DNA of 64,000 bases. Source: Orientallactaga sibirica (Eukaryota; Chordata; Mammalia; Rodentia; Dipodidae). Of the stretch, positions 36,294 through 45,840 are shown in pieces (positions within the stretch are counted from its first letter, which is position 1; the number at the start of each line of letters is the position of its first letter). Below the pieces are notes generated by a model, which was not told the DNA's origin, did no database searches, and was given only the letters and a program-made list of their open reading frames with translations. The position numbers and the translations under genes are program-made. The DNA lies in assembly GCA_036365145.1 (NCBI GenBank), contig JAEOAD010000012.1:44647001-44711000 (forward strand). The letters run 5' to 3'.

Positions 36294-36500
36294 AAATTTT
36301 TATTTATTAGAGACAGAGAGGGGAAGAGAGAGAGAAAGAGAGAGAATGGGCATGCCAGGGCCTCTAGCCACTGCAAACGAACTCCAGATGTATGTTGCCA
36401 CTGTGTGCATCTGGCTTACATGGGACCTAGAGAATGAAACCGGGGTCCTTAGCTTTGCAGGCAAGCACCTTAACCACTATAAGTCATCTCTCCAGCCCTA
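36294..36500 (-). mobile_element. tRNA-derived SINE (RSINE1-like) inside an L1 3' end
   Basis: Reverse-complement element with the head at right (gtcatctctccagccc), the family body (gcatgccagggcctctagcc) and a GA tract. The flanks GAACATAATTTTT (36281-36293) and AAACATAATTTTT (36503-36515) are a 13-bp duplication with one mismatch. Confidence 0.9.
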
Positions 36501-36515
36501 TTAAACATAATTTTT

Positions 36516-36660
36516 TGGCTACATCCTGTGTTGGTATCCTCTTTTCCCTTGTCCTTGCCTCCATTCCATTGGAGACACTCCTCAGTGGGGTTTCAGGTAT
36601 TTCCTATGGGGTTGTTGTTTAGGCGTTGTGGGAACAGCAGTTATTTTGGGGGCATAACCC
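36516..36660 (-). mobile_element. L1 3'-UTR fragment, antisense
   Basis: On the minus strand it reads ccccataggaaatacctgaa, then ccccactgaggagtgtctcc. This resembles the distal part of the other L1 3' UTRs here (for example cattgatgagggtccct at 26.9 kb, minus). Short and diverged. Confidence 0.5.
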
Positions 36661-37329
36661 TTTTATGCAGCTATGGTAAATACTAATGGTAAAAATTTGG
36701 AAAATTTATGGAGTATAATAATTGCAATTTAAGTATAAATTCAATCTATATAATGCTTATTTTGTATGTTATAATAAATGATAAATAGATGTGGATATTG
36801 AGACTATAAAAACAAATAAATTGATGATATGTAAATACTGGATTTAATGTATACCTGAACTCCACAATAACATTCAAAATAACACTCAGGAGACCTAGTT
36901 CTAATGTAATTCAAGGAAAAATTATGTGCACTTCTTTCAAAGTACATAGTGAAAGTTAATTTAAATTGACAATTTTATAGCTCATCTATAATAAAATACT
37001 AGCTTTCCCACATGAGTGGAAAAATGATATTTCTAGTCTTTGTATCACAGTACTTATGGTTGATTATTCATTAGACTTTATTTAATATACACAACTCACA
37101 ATCTACAAAGAAAAACTGTAGCCCAAAGAATAATATATCTTATCATAATTAAAGAAATGTTGAGGAAGCTTTGATTCCACAATTTTAACCTCCTCATGAT
37201 AAACAGAAAAACCTAGATACCAAAAACTGGATGCAAATTCTGTCAAAAACAAAAAGTAAAGTAAATTTAGTCCTAGAATCAGAACTACATGTCCTGTGTT
37301 AAGAACAAGTCTATAATCATTTTGTTTGT
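36661..37329. other. AT-rich unique sequence
   Basis: No feature recognised. Confidence 0.4.
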
Positions 37330-37342
37330 AAAAAGATAGATA

Positions 37343-37554
37343 GAAGAGGGCTGGAGAAATGGCTTAGCAGTTAAGGTATTTGCCTGCAAAGCCAAAAGAT
37401 CCTGGTTTGATTCTCCAGGTCCCACATAAGCCAGATGCACAAGGGGGTGCACACATCTGGAGTTCATTTTCAGTGGCTAGAGGGCCTGGTGTGCCCATTC
37501 TCCCTCTCCCTCTATCCCCTTCCCAAATAAATAAATAATAAAATCATTATTTAA
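37343..37554 (+). mobile_element. tRNA-derived SINE (RSINE1-like)
   Basis: Head gggctggagaaatggcttag, body ccagatgcacaagggggtgc and ggagttcattttcagtggct, short CT tract and AAATAAATAA tail. The 13-bp target AAAAAGATAGATA is duplicated at 37330-37342 and 37555-37567. Confidence 0.92.
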
Positions 37555-37567
37555 AAAAAGATAGATA

Positions 37568-38239
37568 AACTGATAAACGCATGCCCTGTCTCAATAGCAC
37601 TAACAATGAACAGTTAAATAAGAGGAACAGATAAGAGCAAGGCAGAACCCTAAGAACCCCACATATAATTTCAGCCAGTAAGTTGGGCAAAAGCTGATGG
37701 AATTCAGTTGTCAAGGAGAGCTGCAGGTATTTTAGGGCTTTGGTCAAGGTGCATAGTCACTACCAGCAGAGAGGAAATAGAGGAATTAATCAGTCTTTAG
37801 GTCTCCTATCAGTTCCTCCAAGTAGCTGAATCCTCCTGTGTCAAGGAGGGTAAGATAGCCCCCCACACACCACACAGACAGTAAGAAGGAATGCCCAATG
37901 CCTCTCCTATCACCCAGCATAATGCATTATTTTAAACAGTAAAAATGAGATAAATGGTTAGACAGGCAGTGAAAAGAAATCAAAACATGGCACTGTGAGA
38001 ACTCTACCACTATACAGGGAAAGCTCAGCCAGGCACTGGTAATGCTATTGTTGTTAATCAGTGAAGCCTACTTTCCTCAAAGCACAGCAGAGTTAAAATA
38101 CTAAAGAGATATGCAAGGAGTATAAACCCTTCTACATCTTACTAACATGTGATGCTAGCTGAAGAATTTTTACTAAAATCCACTATAACTGAATGCCCCC
38201 TTTTATGCCTACCTCAGCATGAAAAGCCATTGCTTAGTT
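37568..38239. other. Unique sequence
   Basis: No feature recognised. Confidence 0.4.
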
Positions 38240-38640
38240 TTTTGGCTTCTTGAGAAAATTGTAATTCTTTCATTTTTTTGGTTTGTTAATGTGATGAGCT
38301 GAGTTACACTGGTTTGCAATGATAAATCTAATATACATTCCTTGGACAATCGCTAATCAATGCCTTTTATATATTGTTAAATTCTACCTGATAATAAATG
38401 AAAATGATTTTTATGTCTGTTCTCATAAGCAGTATTGATCTGTAGTTTTTATATATTACAGTGTTTCTGTTTTTTAATCAGAGTAAACCATAAAATGAGT
38501 TGGAAAACACATCTACCTCTTCTTTTTTCTGGAAGAGTTTTTTGTAGAATTGAAATTATGCCTTTCAAATTTTTTCTGGGATCTACAAGTGGAAGCATCT
38601 GAGCCAGGGATTTTCTAAATACAGTTTCTTTGGTAAATTG
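38240..38640 (-). mobile_element. L1 ORF2 fragment, reverse-transcriptase region, antisense
   Basis: The plus strand reads like antisense L1 ORF2: ttaatgtgatgagctgagtt, then tattgatctgtagtttttat, ataaaatgagttggaaaaca, tctggaagagttttttgtag and atctgagccagggattttct. In sense this is the segment coding the conserved reverse-transcriptase region. Frames are broken. It ends exactly where a U6-derived sequence starts. Confidence 0.8.
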
Positions 38641-38641
38641 T

Positions 38642-38671
38642 GGATGACACACAAATTCGTGAAGCGTTCCA

Positions 38672-38699
<28 letters not shown>
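38642..38699 (+). pseudogene. 5'-truncated, polyadenylated U6 snRNA retropseudogene
   Basis: Bases 38642-38676 match the 3' end of U6 spliceosomal snRNA: GGATGACAC, then CAAATTCGTGAAGCGTTCC and ATATTT. The one difference is an A in place of the G of the ACGCAAATT CpG. A 23-base A tail follows (38677-38699). The first two thirds of U6, including the ACAGAGA region, are absent, so it is not functional. A U6 3' end followed by an A tail is the mark of L1-mediated retrotransposition; see the finding on its odd 5' neighbour. Confidence 0.93.
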
Positions 38700-38702
<3 letters not shown>

Positions 38703-39642
38703 TCATTGAGATGATCCACATCATTACAAGTCACTATTTCACACAAATGAATGGTTGTTAGCTTGTTAGCACAATGTGAATCCTCACCATGATCTGATTG
38801 TAAGACATTTTTATCATACCAAAAGAAATTTCCATACCTATTTAGAGTCCCTTCCTATTTCTCCTACTCTTTGGTTCTTAGCAACCACCAGTCTTCTTTC
38901 TGTATCTATGCATGTGTCTATTCTGGATATTTCATAAGAATGGAATCATTAAATATGCCATCTTGTGTCTGGCTCCTGTTACATTGTCTAAGTTCACTCA
39001 TATTGTAACATATATCAGTATTGCATCTTTGTGGTTCCATTATAAGTTTTTGTGTGGCTACTCTTCACTATGTTTATTCATTCACCAATTGATTTATGTT
39101 TGACTTCTTTCCAATTTTTGATTATTATGATGATTGTAGTTCTGCTATAACCATTTATATGCAATTATTTTATGACTGGTGTTTTAATTCTCTTTAGTGT
39201 ATATACCCAAGGGTAGAATTGGTAAGTTGTGTGTTATCTATATTTAATCTGATCAGGAACTGCCAAATTCCTTTCAAAAGTATTTATATACATCACATTC
39301 TTGTCACCAAGTAGTTTCAGTTTCCTATAGAATCCACACCACACCTTTGTTTTCATTATAGCCATCCTACCAGATGTGACCATGTGATATCACATGGTGT
39401 TTCATTTGTGTCTCTTCAATGACTAAGGATGCTGAGCATCTTTTCCTGTTCTCATTGCTATTTTTGTATATTATTTGGAAGGAAGTCTACTATTTGCCCA
39501 CTTTCAAAGTTAAGTATTTGTCAGGTTGTTATTAAGTCATGAGAGTTCTTTTTATGGCATCAATATCAGTCCCATGTCAGATTTAGTTCTCAGATATTTT
39601 TTCTCATGATGCAAGATGTCTTTTCACTTTGGCCTTAGTGTC

Positions 39643-40035
39643 TGTAGCAGACAGCTTCAGGTTCGCTGAGATGAACTTCCAGACCAGGCACAGTTATGGA
39701 GGAAGGGATATTATTTATTGAAGCTTACAGATCCAGGGGAAGTTCCATAAATGCAGGAAAAACAGCCTGCTTTCACAGGGCCAAGCAGAGAGAAAGAAAG
39801 CCAACCAGCCACCACAGCACACAGAGCAAAACTACAGCCAAAAGGTCACACAGCACACTTCAGGAACTCCTGCTAGGCACATTTGCATATCTTTACAATG
39901 GAATCTCAAACCATCACTACACCTTAAGACCGGGGCCCCCAGTGACCTTGCCTCTAGCAAGGTGATTGCAGATGCAAACTATAACTAAAAAAAAAACACT
40001 GAATATATTGGGGGACATATATTCAAACTACCACA
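39643..40035 (-). repeat. 3' LTR of the MaLR-like element
   Basis: 393 bp. On the minus strand a polyadenylation signal AATAAA (complement of ttattt in 39711-39722) lies near the distal end. An octamer-type ATGCAAAT (complement of atttgcat at 39881-39888) lies in the upstream half. These are the usual LTR regulatory positions; activity is not shown. Confidence 0.9.
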
Positions 40036-40943
40036 TTCTGCCCCTGGCCCCCAATATATTTAGCTCCTGGCCCCCAATAGATTTATAACTATCACACATT
40101 GTAAATTATACTCAGTCCAATTTCAAAGGTTCTCACAGTCTTGACCAACTTAAGATAGTCCTGTAAAATCAAACAAGTTAAATACTTTCAACATGTAAAG
40201 GCACAGAGTAAACATTTTAACTGGTATAAGGCATAGCAAGGAGAGACTAGAATAATGCAAACTCAACCACCATCAGCAGTCATCAAACTACTGCAGTTCA
40301 AGTTCAATATAACCAGAGACTAACAGTCTCCAGGTTTTCCAATTCCGCCCCTCCAGCTGGGCAGAGTCGCCAGGGAAAACTTTCATCCCATGCCAACACT
40401 GCACTCCATGGTAGCCCTTTTGCACAGTCCTGGTATATCCAAAACATCTTCAGGTCTTCATGCAAACCACAGTCCATCTTCCAAAAGGCTCTTCCAGCCT
40501 ATTCCTGAGGGTCTTCATGCCCTACCTCATGCCACATCTCAGCAGTAGCTCCTGGAACCATGTGCAATTCATGACCACTCCATGCATTTTTCATGCTTCC
40601 AAAACTAATACCAGGTGTGCAGGACACAGCCATATTGTTAATCCAGGGATGAAATAAACCACAGCCTTGAACAGCAGGTTCCTTCTCCAGTCAACTCTTT
40701 CCAAGAATTTGCATTTTTAACAGTCTTTCCTCAGGCATCTTCTCCAATGTTTTAATGTAAATCAGTCGTCAGGCCACCTTCCTTCCACCTTCCTTAATAT
40801 TGCTAATGTGGTTGACAATAGCAGCTAAACCAGTCTCAATGCCTCTACTTTTAACTTGCTTCAAATTTTCCAGCTTAAAATCTTAAAATCTCAGTCCAAT
40901 GTCTTTAGCCAAGCACATCAGTCCATTACAAATTTAACCTTGA

Positions 40944-41237
40944 TCAAACACTCTGGGCCTGGATAGTGGAACGTAGCCATCCCTTATGCCAGTAGCCCAG
41001 TTCCAACAAAGTCCTCTGCCGTCTTTCCTTCCCCTTAGAAAGCTCATAAGCCAAGCCTCGAAGTTCAATACTGTCTGCACTTAGCATTCTCAAACTCTCA
41101 TCAGAATAGTCCATAAAACTTGGCTTACCACTCCAGAAGGCATCTTCAGTTGCAAGCACCAAGTCCATGCCCATTCCTCCAAAACAAAAGTTCCAAAAGA
41201 CGAATATCCACACGGTCAGGTTCATCTCACCCCACAT
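40944..41237 (-). other. 97-codon open frame in the MaLR-like interior
   Basis: The frame starts about 18 bp inside the 5' LTR edge (minus strand) with MWGEMNLTVW and a hydrophobic, aromatic-rich first 20 residues (WIFVFWNFCF). It continues with acidic and basic stretches and shows no zinc knuckle, capsid or protease motif. Rodent MaLR interiors usually lack conserved coding capacity, so this may be a chance frame in a young element. It is not called as a gene. Confidence 0.35.
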
Positions 41238-41255
41238 TCCTCAGTACCACTTTAC

Positions 41256-41653
41256 TGTAGCAGACAGCTTCAGGTTTGTTGAGATGAACTTCCAGACCAG
41301 ACACAGTTATGGAGGAAGGGATATTATTTATTGAAGCTTACAGATCCAGGGGAAGTTCCATAAACGCAGGAAAAACAGCCTGCTTTCACAGGGCCAAGCA
41401 GAGAGAGAGAAAGCCAACCAGCCACCACAGCACACAGAGCAAAACTACAGCCAAAAGGTCACACAGCACACTTCAGGAACTCCTGCTAGGCACATTTGCA
41501 TATCTTTACAATGGAATCTCAAACCATCACCACACCTTAAGACCGGGGCCCCCAGTGACCTTGCCTCTAGCAAGGTGATTGCAGATGCAAACTATAACTA
41601 AAAAAAAAAAAAAACACTGAATATATTGGGGGACATATATTCAAACTACCACA
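41256..41653 (-). repeat. 5' LTR of the MaLR-like element
   Basis: 398 bp, almost identical to the other LTR. The extra length is the longer A run (15 bases). On the minus strand the LTR end is followed by gtaaagtggtactgagg, where TGGTACTGAG is a candidate tRNA primer-binding site because it begins TGG; the tRNA is not identified. Confidence 0.9.
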
Positions 41654-41720
41654 GTGTCATAATTTAGTTTTTATACTATTCATTTGTATTAGATTTACTG
41701 GGTTTTGTATTTGTCTTCAC

Positions 41721-42905
41721 CTGACTGTCAGTGTTTGGTGATTTTGCTTAATGATTTGTATTATAGGAGGTCCTTTAAAGATCTCCCTAGTTGGAATATC
41801 TGCTATTTCCAGTCCTGTTACATTAGTTGTTTTGAGAATATTCTGCTCTTTACTTTGCCAAGATAATTTCTCTTGATAGGCAGATAAGGTGTCACCAAAA
41901 AAGAAAATAAATTGAAAGGGATTCATCTGTGTATGTCTGGAACTAATGGTGCAGTTCCCAAAATCATATTTTCTTCTGCAAATCATAACAGCTCCACCCT
42001 CCTCATATGCTGCATTCTGTCTCCTCTGCTGAAGGAAATCATTCAGTTCCTTGTGGAATCACCCCTCCTTGCCTTGTACCTTGGAAGCTCTCTGGATAGC
42101 AGTTTTCCATCTCATTATCTTATGGTCTTATAAAATAGGTAAGAGAGTAGAAAATTGAAGAGATTAAAAGACAAAAGAAACCCAAAAATACATTTGGAAA
42201 CTGAGGTTTGAGATTCATAAATCACAAGTGCTGTGTTAAGAAATGTACACATTGTTCTCCTCAACTCTCCCAAAAGGTTATATAAGTAGAAAATTCATTA
42301 TATGGAAGTGTAAAATGATTACCAAAAAAGAGAAGTTGGGAGTCTGGCTCCTGTAGAATTTCATTTAAAAGTAACTCTAACAATAGTTCATTAATGAATA
42401 TACCATTATTCTGGGGAAAAAAGTCACAAAGGAAGGGGGTAGTTGCTCATATGATCCTGGGCTTTCTATTTAAAAGAAAAGTGGTGATAATGATTAAGGA
42501 ATACCAAATCAAGAGGAGTGTTTTTATGAGGAAAGAAGCAAATAATTAAAACTAAGATCCGTTAGAGTTAATATGACATCTAATTAAATGCACTGTAATC
42601 TAAAATTGTTTCTCTTTGGTACTTGTAGGAAATGTGCTCACTGGGTAATCATCCATCTACATAATGGAAAAAATAGAATTGGGCAAACCAGTGATGTGTT
42701 CTTCCCTTCTCAACTTACTTACGTTCTCACTCGCCAGCAGCCTCCCTTTCATGGTTACAGCTGGCCAGCTGTTGGTCCCTCCATTTGAATGGCAGCACAA
42801 ACCACTCTAAATCGATCAGAACCAATACACATTGACATCCTTCATCTCTCCAAAGTCCATTTGAGAGCTTTTCACAGAAGAGTTAGGTTGCTTAAAACCA
42901 TAGGC
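41721..42905. other. Unique sequence
   Basis: No gene or repeat recognised. An 89-codon minus-strand ORF (41717-41986) starts in the L1 remnant and has no motif. Confidence 0.4.
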
Positions 42906-42909
42906 TGTT

Positions 42910-44060
42910 CCAGGTGAATTCCACTGCCAGAATTGGATCACCTTCCACAGCTATTGCATAGGAAGGACTAAGAGGTCCCAAAACAATGCAAGCTATTGCC
43001 AAAGCACTTGATTACCCACCAGCACTAGGTAGTAGGACTATATTGCTGAAGACACCACAGGTTATAGTGATAAGATCTTGAAAAATCAAGTGGGAAATGA
43101 GATGAAAGCCAGTCCCAGGCCAGTTCTATGCCATCCTGCTAGGAAATGTTATTCAAGCTGCTGGGAGATAAAAGTCACCAATAGTGTGAACATACAGTGG
43201 ATCCTGCAAGATACAAAAATCAACCAGTCAGCCTACCTGTACCCACCAATGCAGTAGTGGCACACAGGCTATGGGGGTAATCAACTTCTCTTGGCTTGGA
43301 CATGAGGTTAACTCAGCGGGAGGGACTTTATGTCTGGTACTAAGAATCAAGTCAGAAGCCTATGGCTTGGAAGATCATAAGTCACAGAGGGAAGCTTACA
43401 CTGTTCTCTAAATGAAGAGTTGATGCTCATCAAAAGTCTTCTAACTGTGCATGTTTAACCCCTTTGATCAAAGCTGCTCACACTCTTGGTTAGAGAATCT
43501 GATTTTTATAGATGGGAACAAATATTAGGGGAACCCAAGGCCCATAGTAATGACAAGAAGAAAAGATGAGCTCCTAGCCTGAGACGACTCAGCTCTGTCA
43601 TACCCACCCAGCCCAGAAAGCATTCTAGTGAAGGAGGTGGATTAAATATGAGTTTCACTCATGAATAAATCAGCAAACTTTCTCCAGGGAGATGGAGGTA
43701 GACAATGAGGATAATCAAAATTCATCAAAGTGGAAAATAAGAGGTTTCCTAGAGTCTACACTAAAGTAGTCTTCTAACACTTCCTCCAAGGCTTAGATAA
43801 CATTGCAGAAGAGGAGACAAAAGGAATGTTAGAGCTACAGAATGGAAAAATGTTCTATGTGGCATTGTCCTCCCCGTAGGAACTTATTGGTGCAACCATA
43901 ACCCCATAGAAACTACCAATACCTCAATGAAGTTGCCCCACAAGGAATGGGATCAGGGGAGAGGGGACAAAAGAAGATAAAATAATGAGAATGCCATCAA
44001 TTTGCATTATGTTCATTTTAAGTTTTAACGTTTAAATTTTTTTTTTGTAAAAGAAATTAA
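42910..44060 (+). mobile_element. L1 3' UTR (rodent type)
   Basis: Its first half aligns with 27330-27990 (gcagtagtggcacacaggct, ggttagagaatctg). Its second half aligns with the copies at 54.8 kb and, inverted, at 27.0 kb (ccaaggcttagataacattgcagaagagg). It ends in an A/T-rich tail near 44030-44062. No ORF2 is attached, so it is 5'-truncated. Confidence 0.65.
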
Positions 44061-44514
44061 AAGGTAGTTCTTACTTAAGCAGATACTTGGAACTATATTG
44101 AACAAAATTTAGAAACTATGTTTTCTTTTCTTCATTGCCAATGGAAAAATATTTTCAAAAATATTCTGAGTAAAAATATAGAAAAATGGTGTGCTGGTGG
44201 AATGAAAAAAACCTCAAACTGCTGTTTTATTTTCCAAATGAAACAGACACTCATAAAATAAATAGCTCCTGCTTTTTATTTTCCTCATTTATGTTTTGTA
44301 CCTTATCAAGGATAAATGATTGTCCCTTACATTTAAACTAGAACTTTTGGACTGGAATTATAAAAACTTTTCCAAATTTGTCTGCTGTTCCTTTCTGGAT
44401 GTTAGGATTCTATAGCAAAGTGTCTGAATACATCCATGTAGAAATCATAACAAATCATAAAACAAATGAGAGTTTCAATAGCACTGCATTATTAGTACCC
44501 AATAGTAAGGATTT
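44061..44514. other. AT-rich unique sequence
   Basis: No feature recognised. Confidence 0.4.
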
Positions 44515-44808
44515 GGGGAGATGGATTACTCAGTGAAGTATCTGCCTTACAATCAAGAGGACCTGAGTTGAGCCCCAGGACTCACATTGCTAAAAAGGCT
44601 GGCAAGATGGTGAGGTTGTCATGCCATCCCTGTAAGAGCAGCCTACTTGAGGAGCTCCGGGCTGTGAGAGACTCTGTCTTAAAATTTTCCACTGTTCTTG
44701 AGAAACAATTCCTGAGGTTGTTCTCTGGTCTCCACACCATGTGCACATATGTGCACAAGCACTCCACACACATACATCTGCACACACATGAACACACACA
44801 CATATAAT
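44515..44808 (+). mobile_element. Composite SINE with CA-rich tail
   Basis: The head ggggagatggattactcagt with a B-box region (gacctgagttgagccccagg) leads into a B1-like middle (ggtgaggttgtcatgccatc ... ctgtgagagactctgtctt). A CA-rich end follows. The flanks ccaatagtaagga (44499-44511) and ccaatagtgaata (44809-44821) look like a target duplication. Confidence 0.72.
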
Positions 44809-44821
44809 CCAATAGTGAATA

Positions 44822-45340
44822 TTTTATTTTTCTATCTTATTAGCCCTTATTCCCTCATGACTTCAAATTCAACAACCTATCCAAAATCTAAAGATGAAAT
44901 TTTTTTGGCCATGTAGTAAACTTTCAAATTGGAAGATATCTACAAGGTCTATGTTTAATACAAGTTTTAAAAGGGGGGTAGCCAAGTGATTTATTAAATG
45001 GATATTTGACAATGGCTAACTCTTGCTTATATAGGGACCCTATAAAGTCTCAGAGACACAGTATCACTATGTCCCCATCATCTAGGATTAGCTTCCACTG
45101 AATTTCTAGTAAATTCTAAAATCAGTCCTAAAATTTGTACCTAATTTTCTATAGAAATCTTTTCTTGCATTCCTTCATACTTCTAGTGCTTGAAGTAAAC
45201 TATTTCCTTAGGTTTCACTCAGTGGAGAGGAGTAACTGTGAACCTTTAATTTTTATATAAGCATTTTTCCACATTTGTTATAACTTCAACCTGTAAATTC
45301 AGTTTCTATCCTGTTAAACACACCTACAAAAAGCTGAGCA
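44822..45340. other. AT-rich unique sequence
   Basis: No feature recognised. Confidence 0.4.
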
Positions 45341-45540
45341 GGTTCTGGTGAGATGGTTCAGTGGTAAAAGCACATGCCTGCAAAGCCTAATGAACCAAGT
45401 TTAATTCCCCAATACCCACGTAAAGCTAGATGCACAAAGTGGCGAATGCATCTGGAGTCCATTTGCAGTGGCTGAAGGCCCTAGTGTGCCCTTTCTCTTT
45501 CTCTCTTCTATCTTTCTCTGCTTGGAAATACTATATATCT
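45341..45540 (+). mobile_element. tRNA-derived SINE (RSINE1-like)
   Basis: Head ggttctggtgagatggttca, body agctagatgcacaaagtggc and ggagtccatttgcagtggct, CT tract and a ctgcttggaaata end. It runs straight into a long TA array. Confidence 0.85.
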
Positions 45541-45542
45541 AC

Positions 45543-45605
<63 letters not shown>

Positions 45606-45677
45606 CATATACACATGTATATACACTCATATACATATATGTATGTGTAATCACACACACACACATACACACACATT
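45541..45677. repeat. (AT)n / (CA)n compound microsatellite
   Basis: About 27 TA units in a row, then mixed TACA/TATG steps and (CA)n up to the next B1. Confidence 0.93.
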
Positions 45678-45822
45678 GGTTTTTTGAGGTAGGGTCTCAC
45701 CCTAGCCCAGGCTGACCTGGAATCACTATGTTAGTCTCAGGGTGGCCTTGAACTCAAGGTGATCCTCCTACCTCTGCCTCCTGAATGCTGATATTAAAGG
45801 TGTGTATCACCATGCCTGGCTC
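45678..45822 (-). mobile_element. B1 SINE
   Basis: Reverse-complement B1 with tttttgaggtagggtctcac, ccttgaactcaaggtgatcc and a catgcctggct end. It probably inserted in the tail region of the preceding SINE, because an AATAAAA-type tail follows at 45823. Confidence 0.88.
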
Positions 45823-45840
45823 AATAAAAAAAAAAAAAAG

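Larger units (their letters stand above)
39643..41653 (-). mobile_element. Young MaLR-like non-autonomous LTR retrotransposon
   Basis: Two LTRs (39643-40035 and 41256-41653) bound a 1.22-kb interior, and a perfect 5-bp target duplication GTGTC flanks the whole (39638-39642 and 41654-41658). On the minus strand each LTR begins TGTGGTAGTTTGAATATATG and ends CTGCTACA. The LTRs differ by about six substitutions plus an A-run length change (10 against 15), roughly 1.5%. The purine-rich gggggccaggggcagaa (minus strand) abuts the 3' LTR as a polypurine tract. The interior is too short for gag-pol. It inserted into an ancient L1. Confidence 0.93.
38701..41720 (-). mobile_element. Ancient L1 (L1M-type) 3' end, antisense, split by an LTR element
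   Basis: Antisense text of an old mammalian L1 in order: 3'-UTR words (ttggttcttagcaaccacca, attctggatatttcataaga), then ORF2 C-terminal words (gtatatacccaagggtagaa, caggaactgccaaattcctt, tatagccatcctacca, gctgagcatcttttcctg, gatgcaagatgtcttttcac). It runs to 39642 and resumes for about 65 bp after the inserted MaLR at 41654. The 3' end faces left. Confidence 0.85.

Noticed and set aside
38642..38676. Functional U6 snRNA gene
   Set aside because: Only the last third of U6 is present, followed by an A tail; the ACAGAGA region is missing.
39696..41578. Two near-identical 89-codon ORFs (39696-39965 and 41309-41578) as a duplicated gene
   Set aside because: They are antisense readings of the two LTRs of one retrotransposon; their identity comes from the LTR pair.
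45541..45677. Origin of replication or matrix attachment site at the TA array
   Set aside because: A TA/CA microsatellite next to a SINE tail explains it; sequence alone cannot support more.
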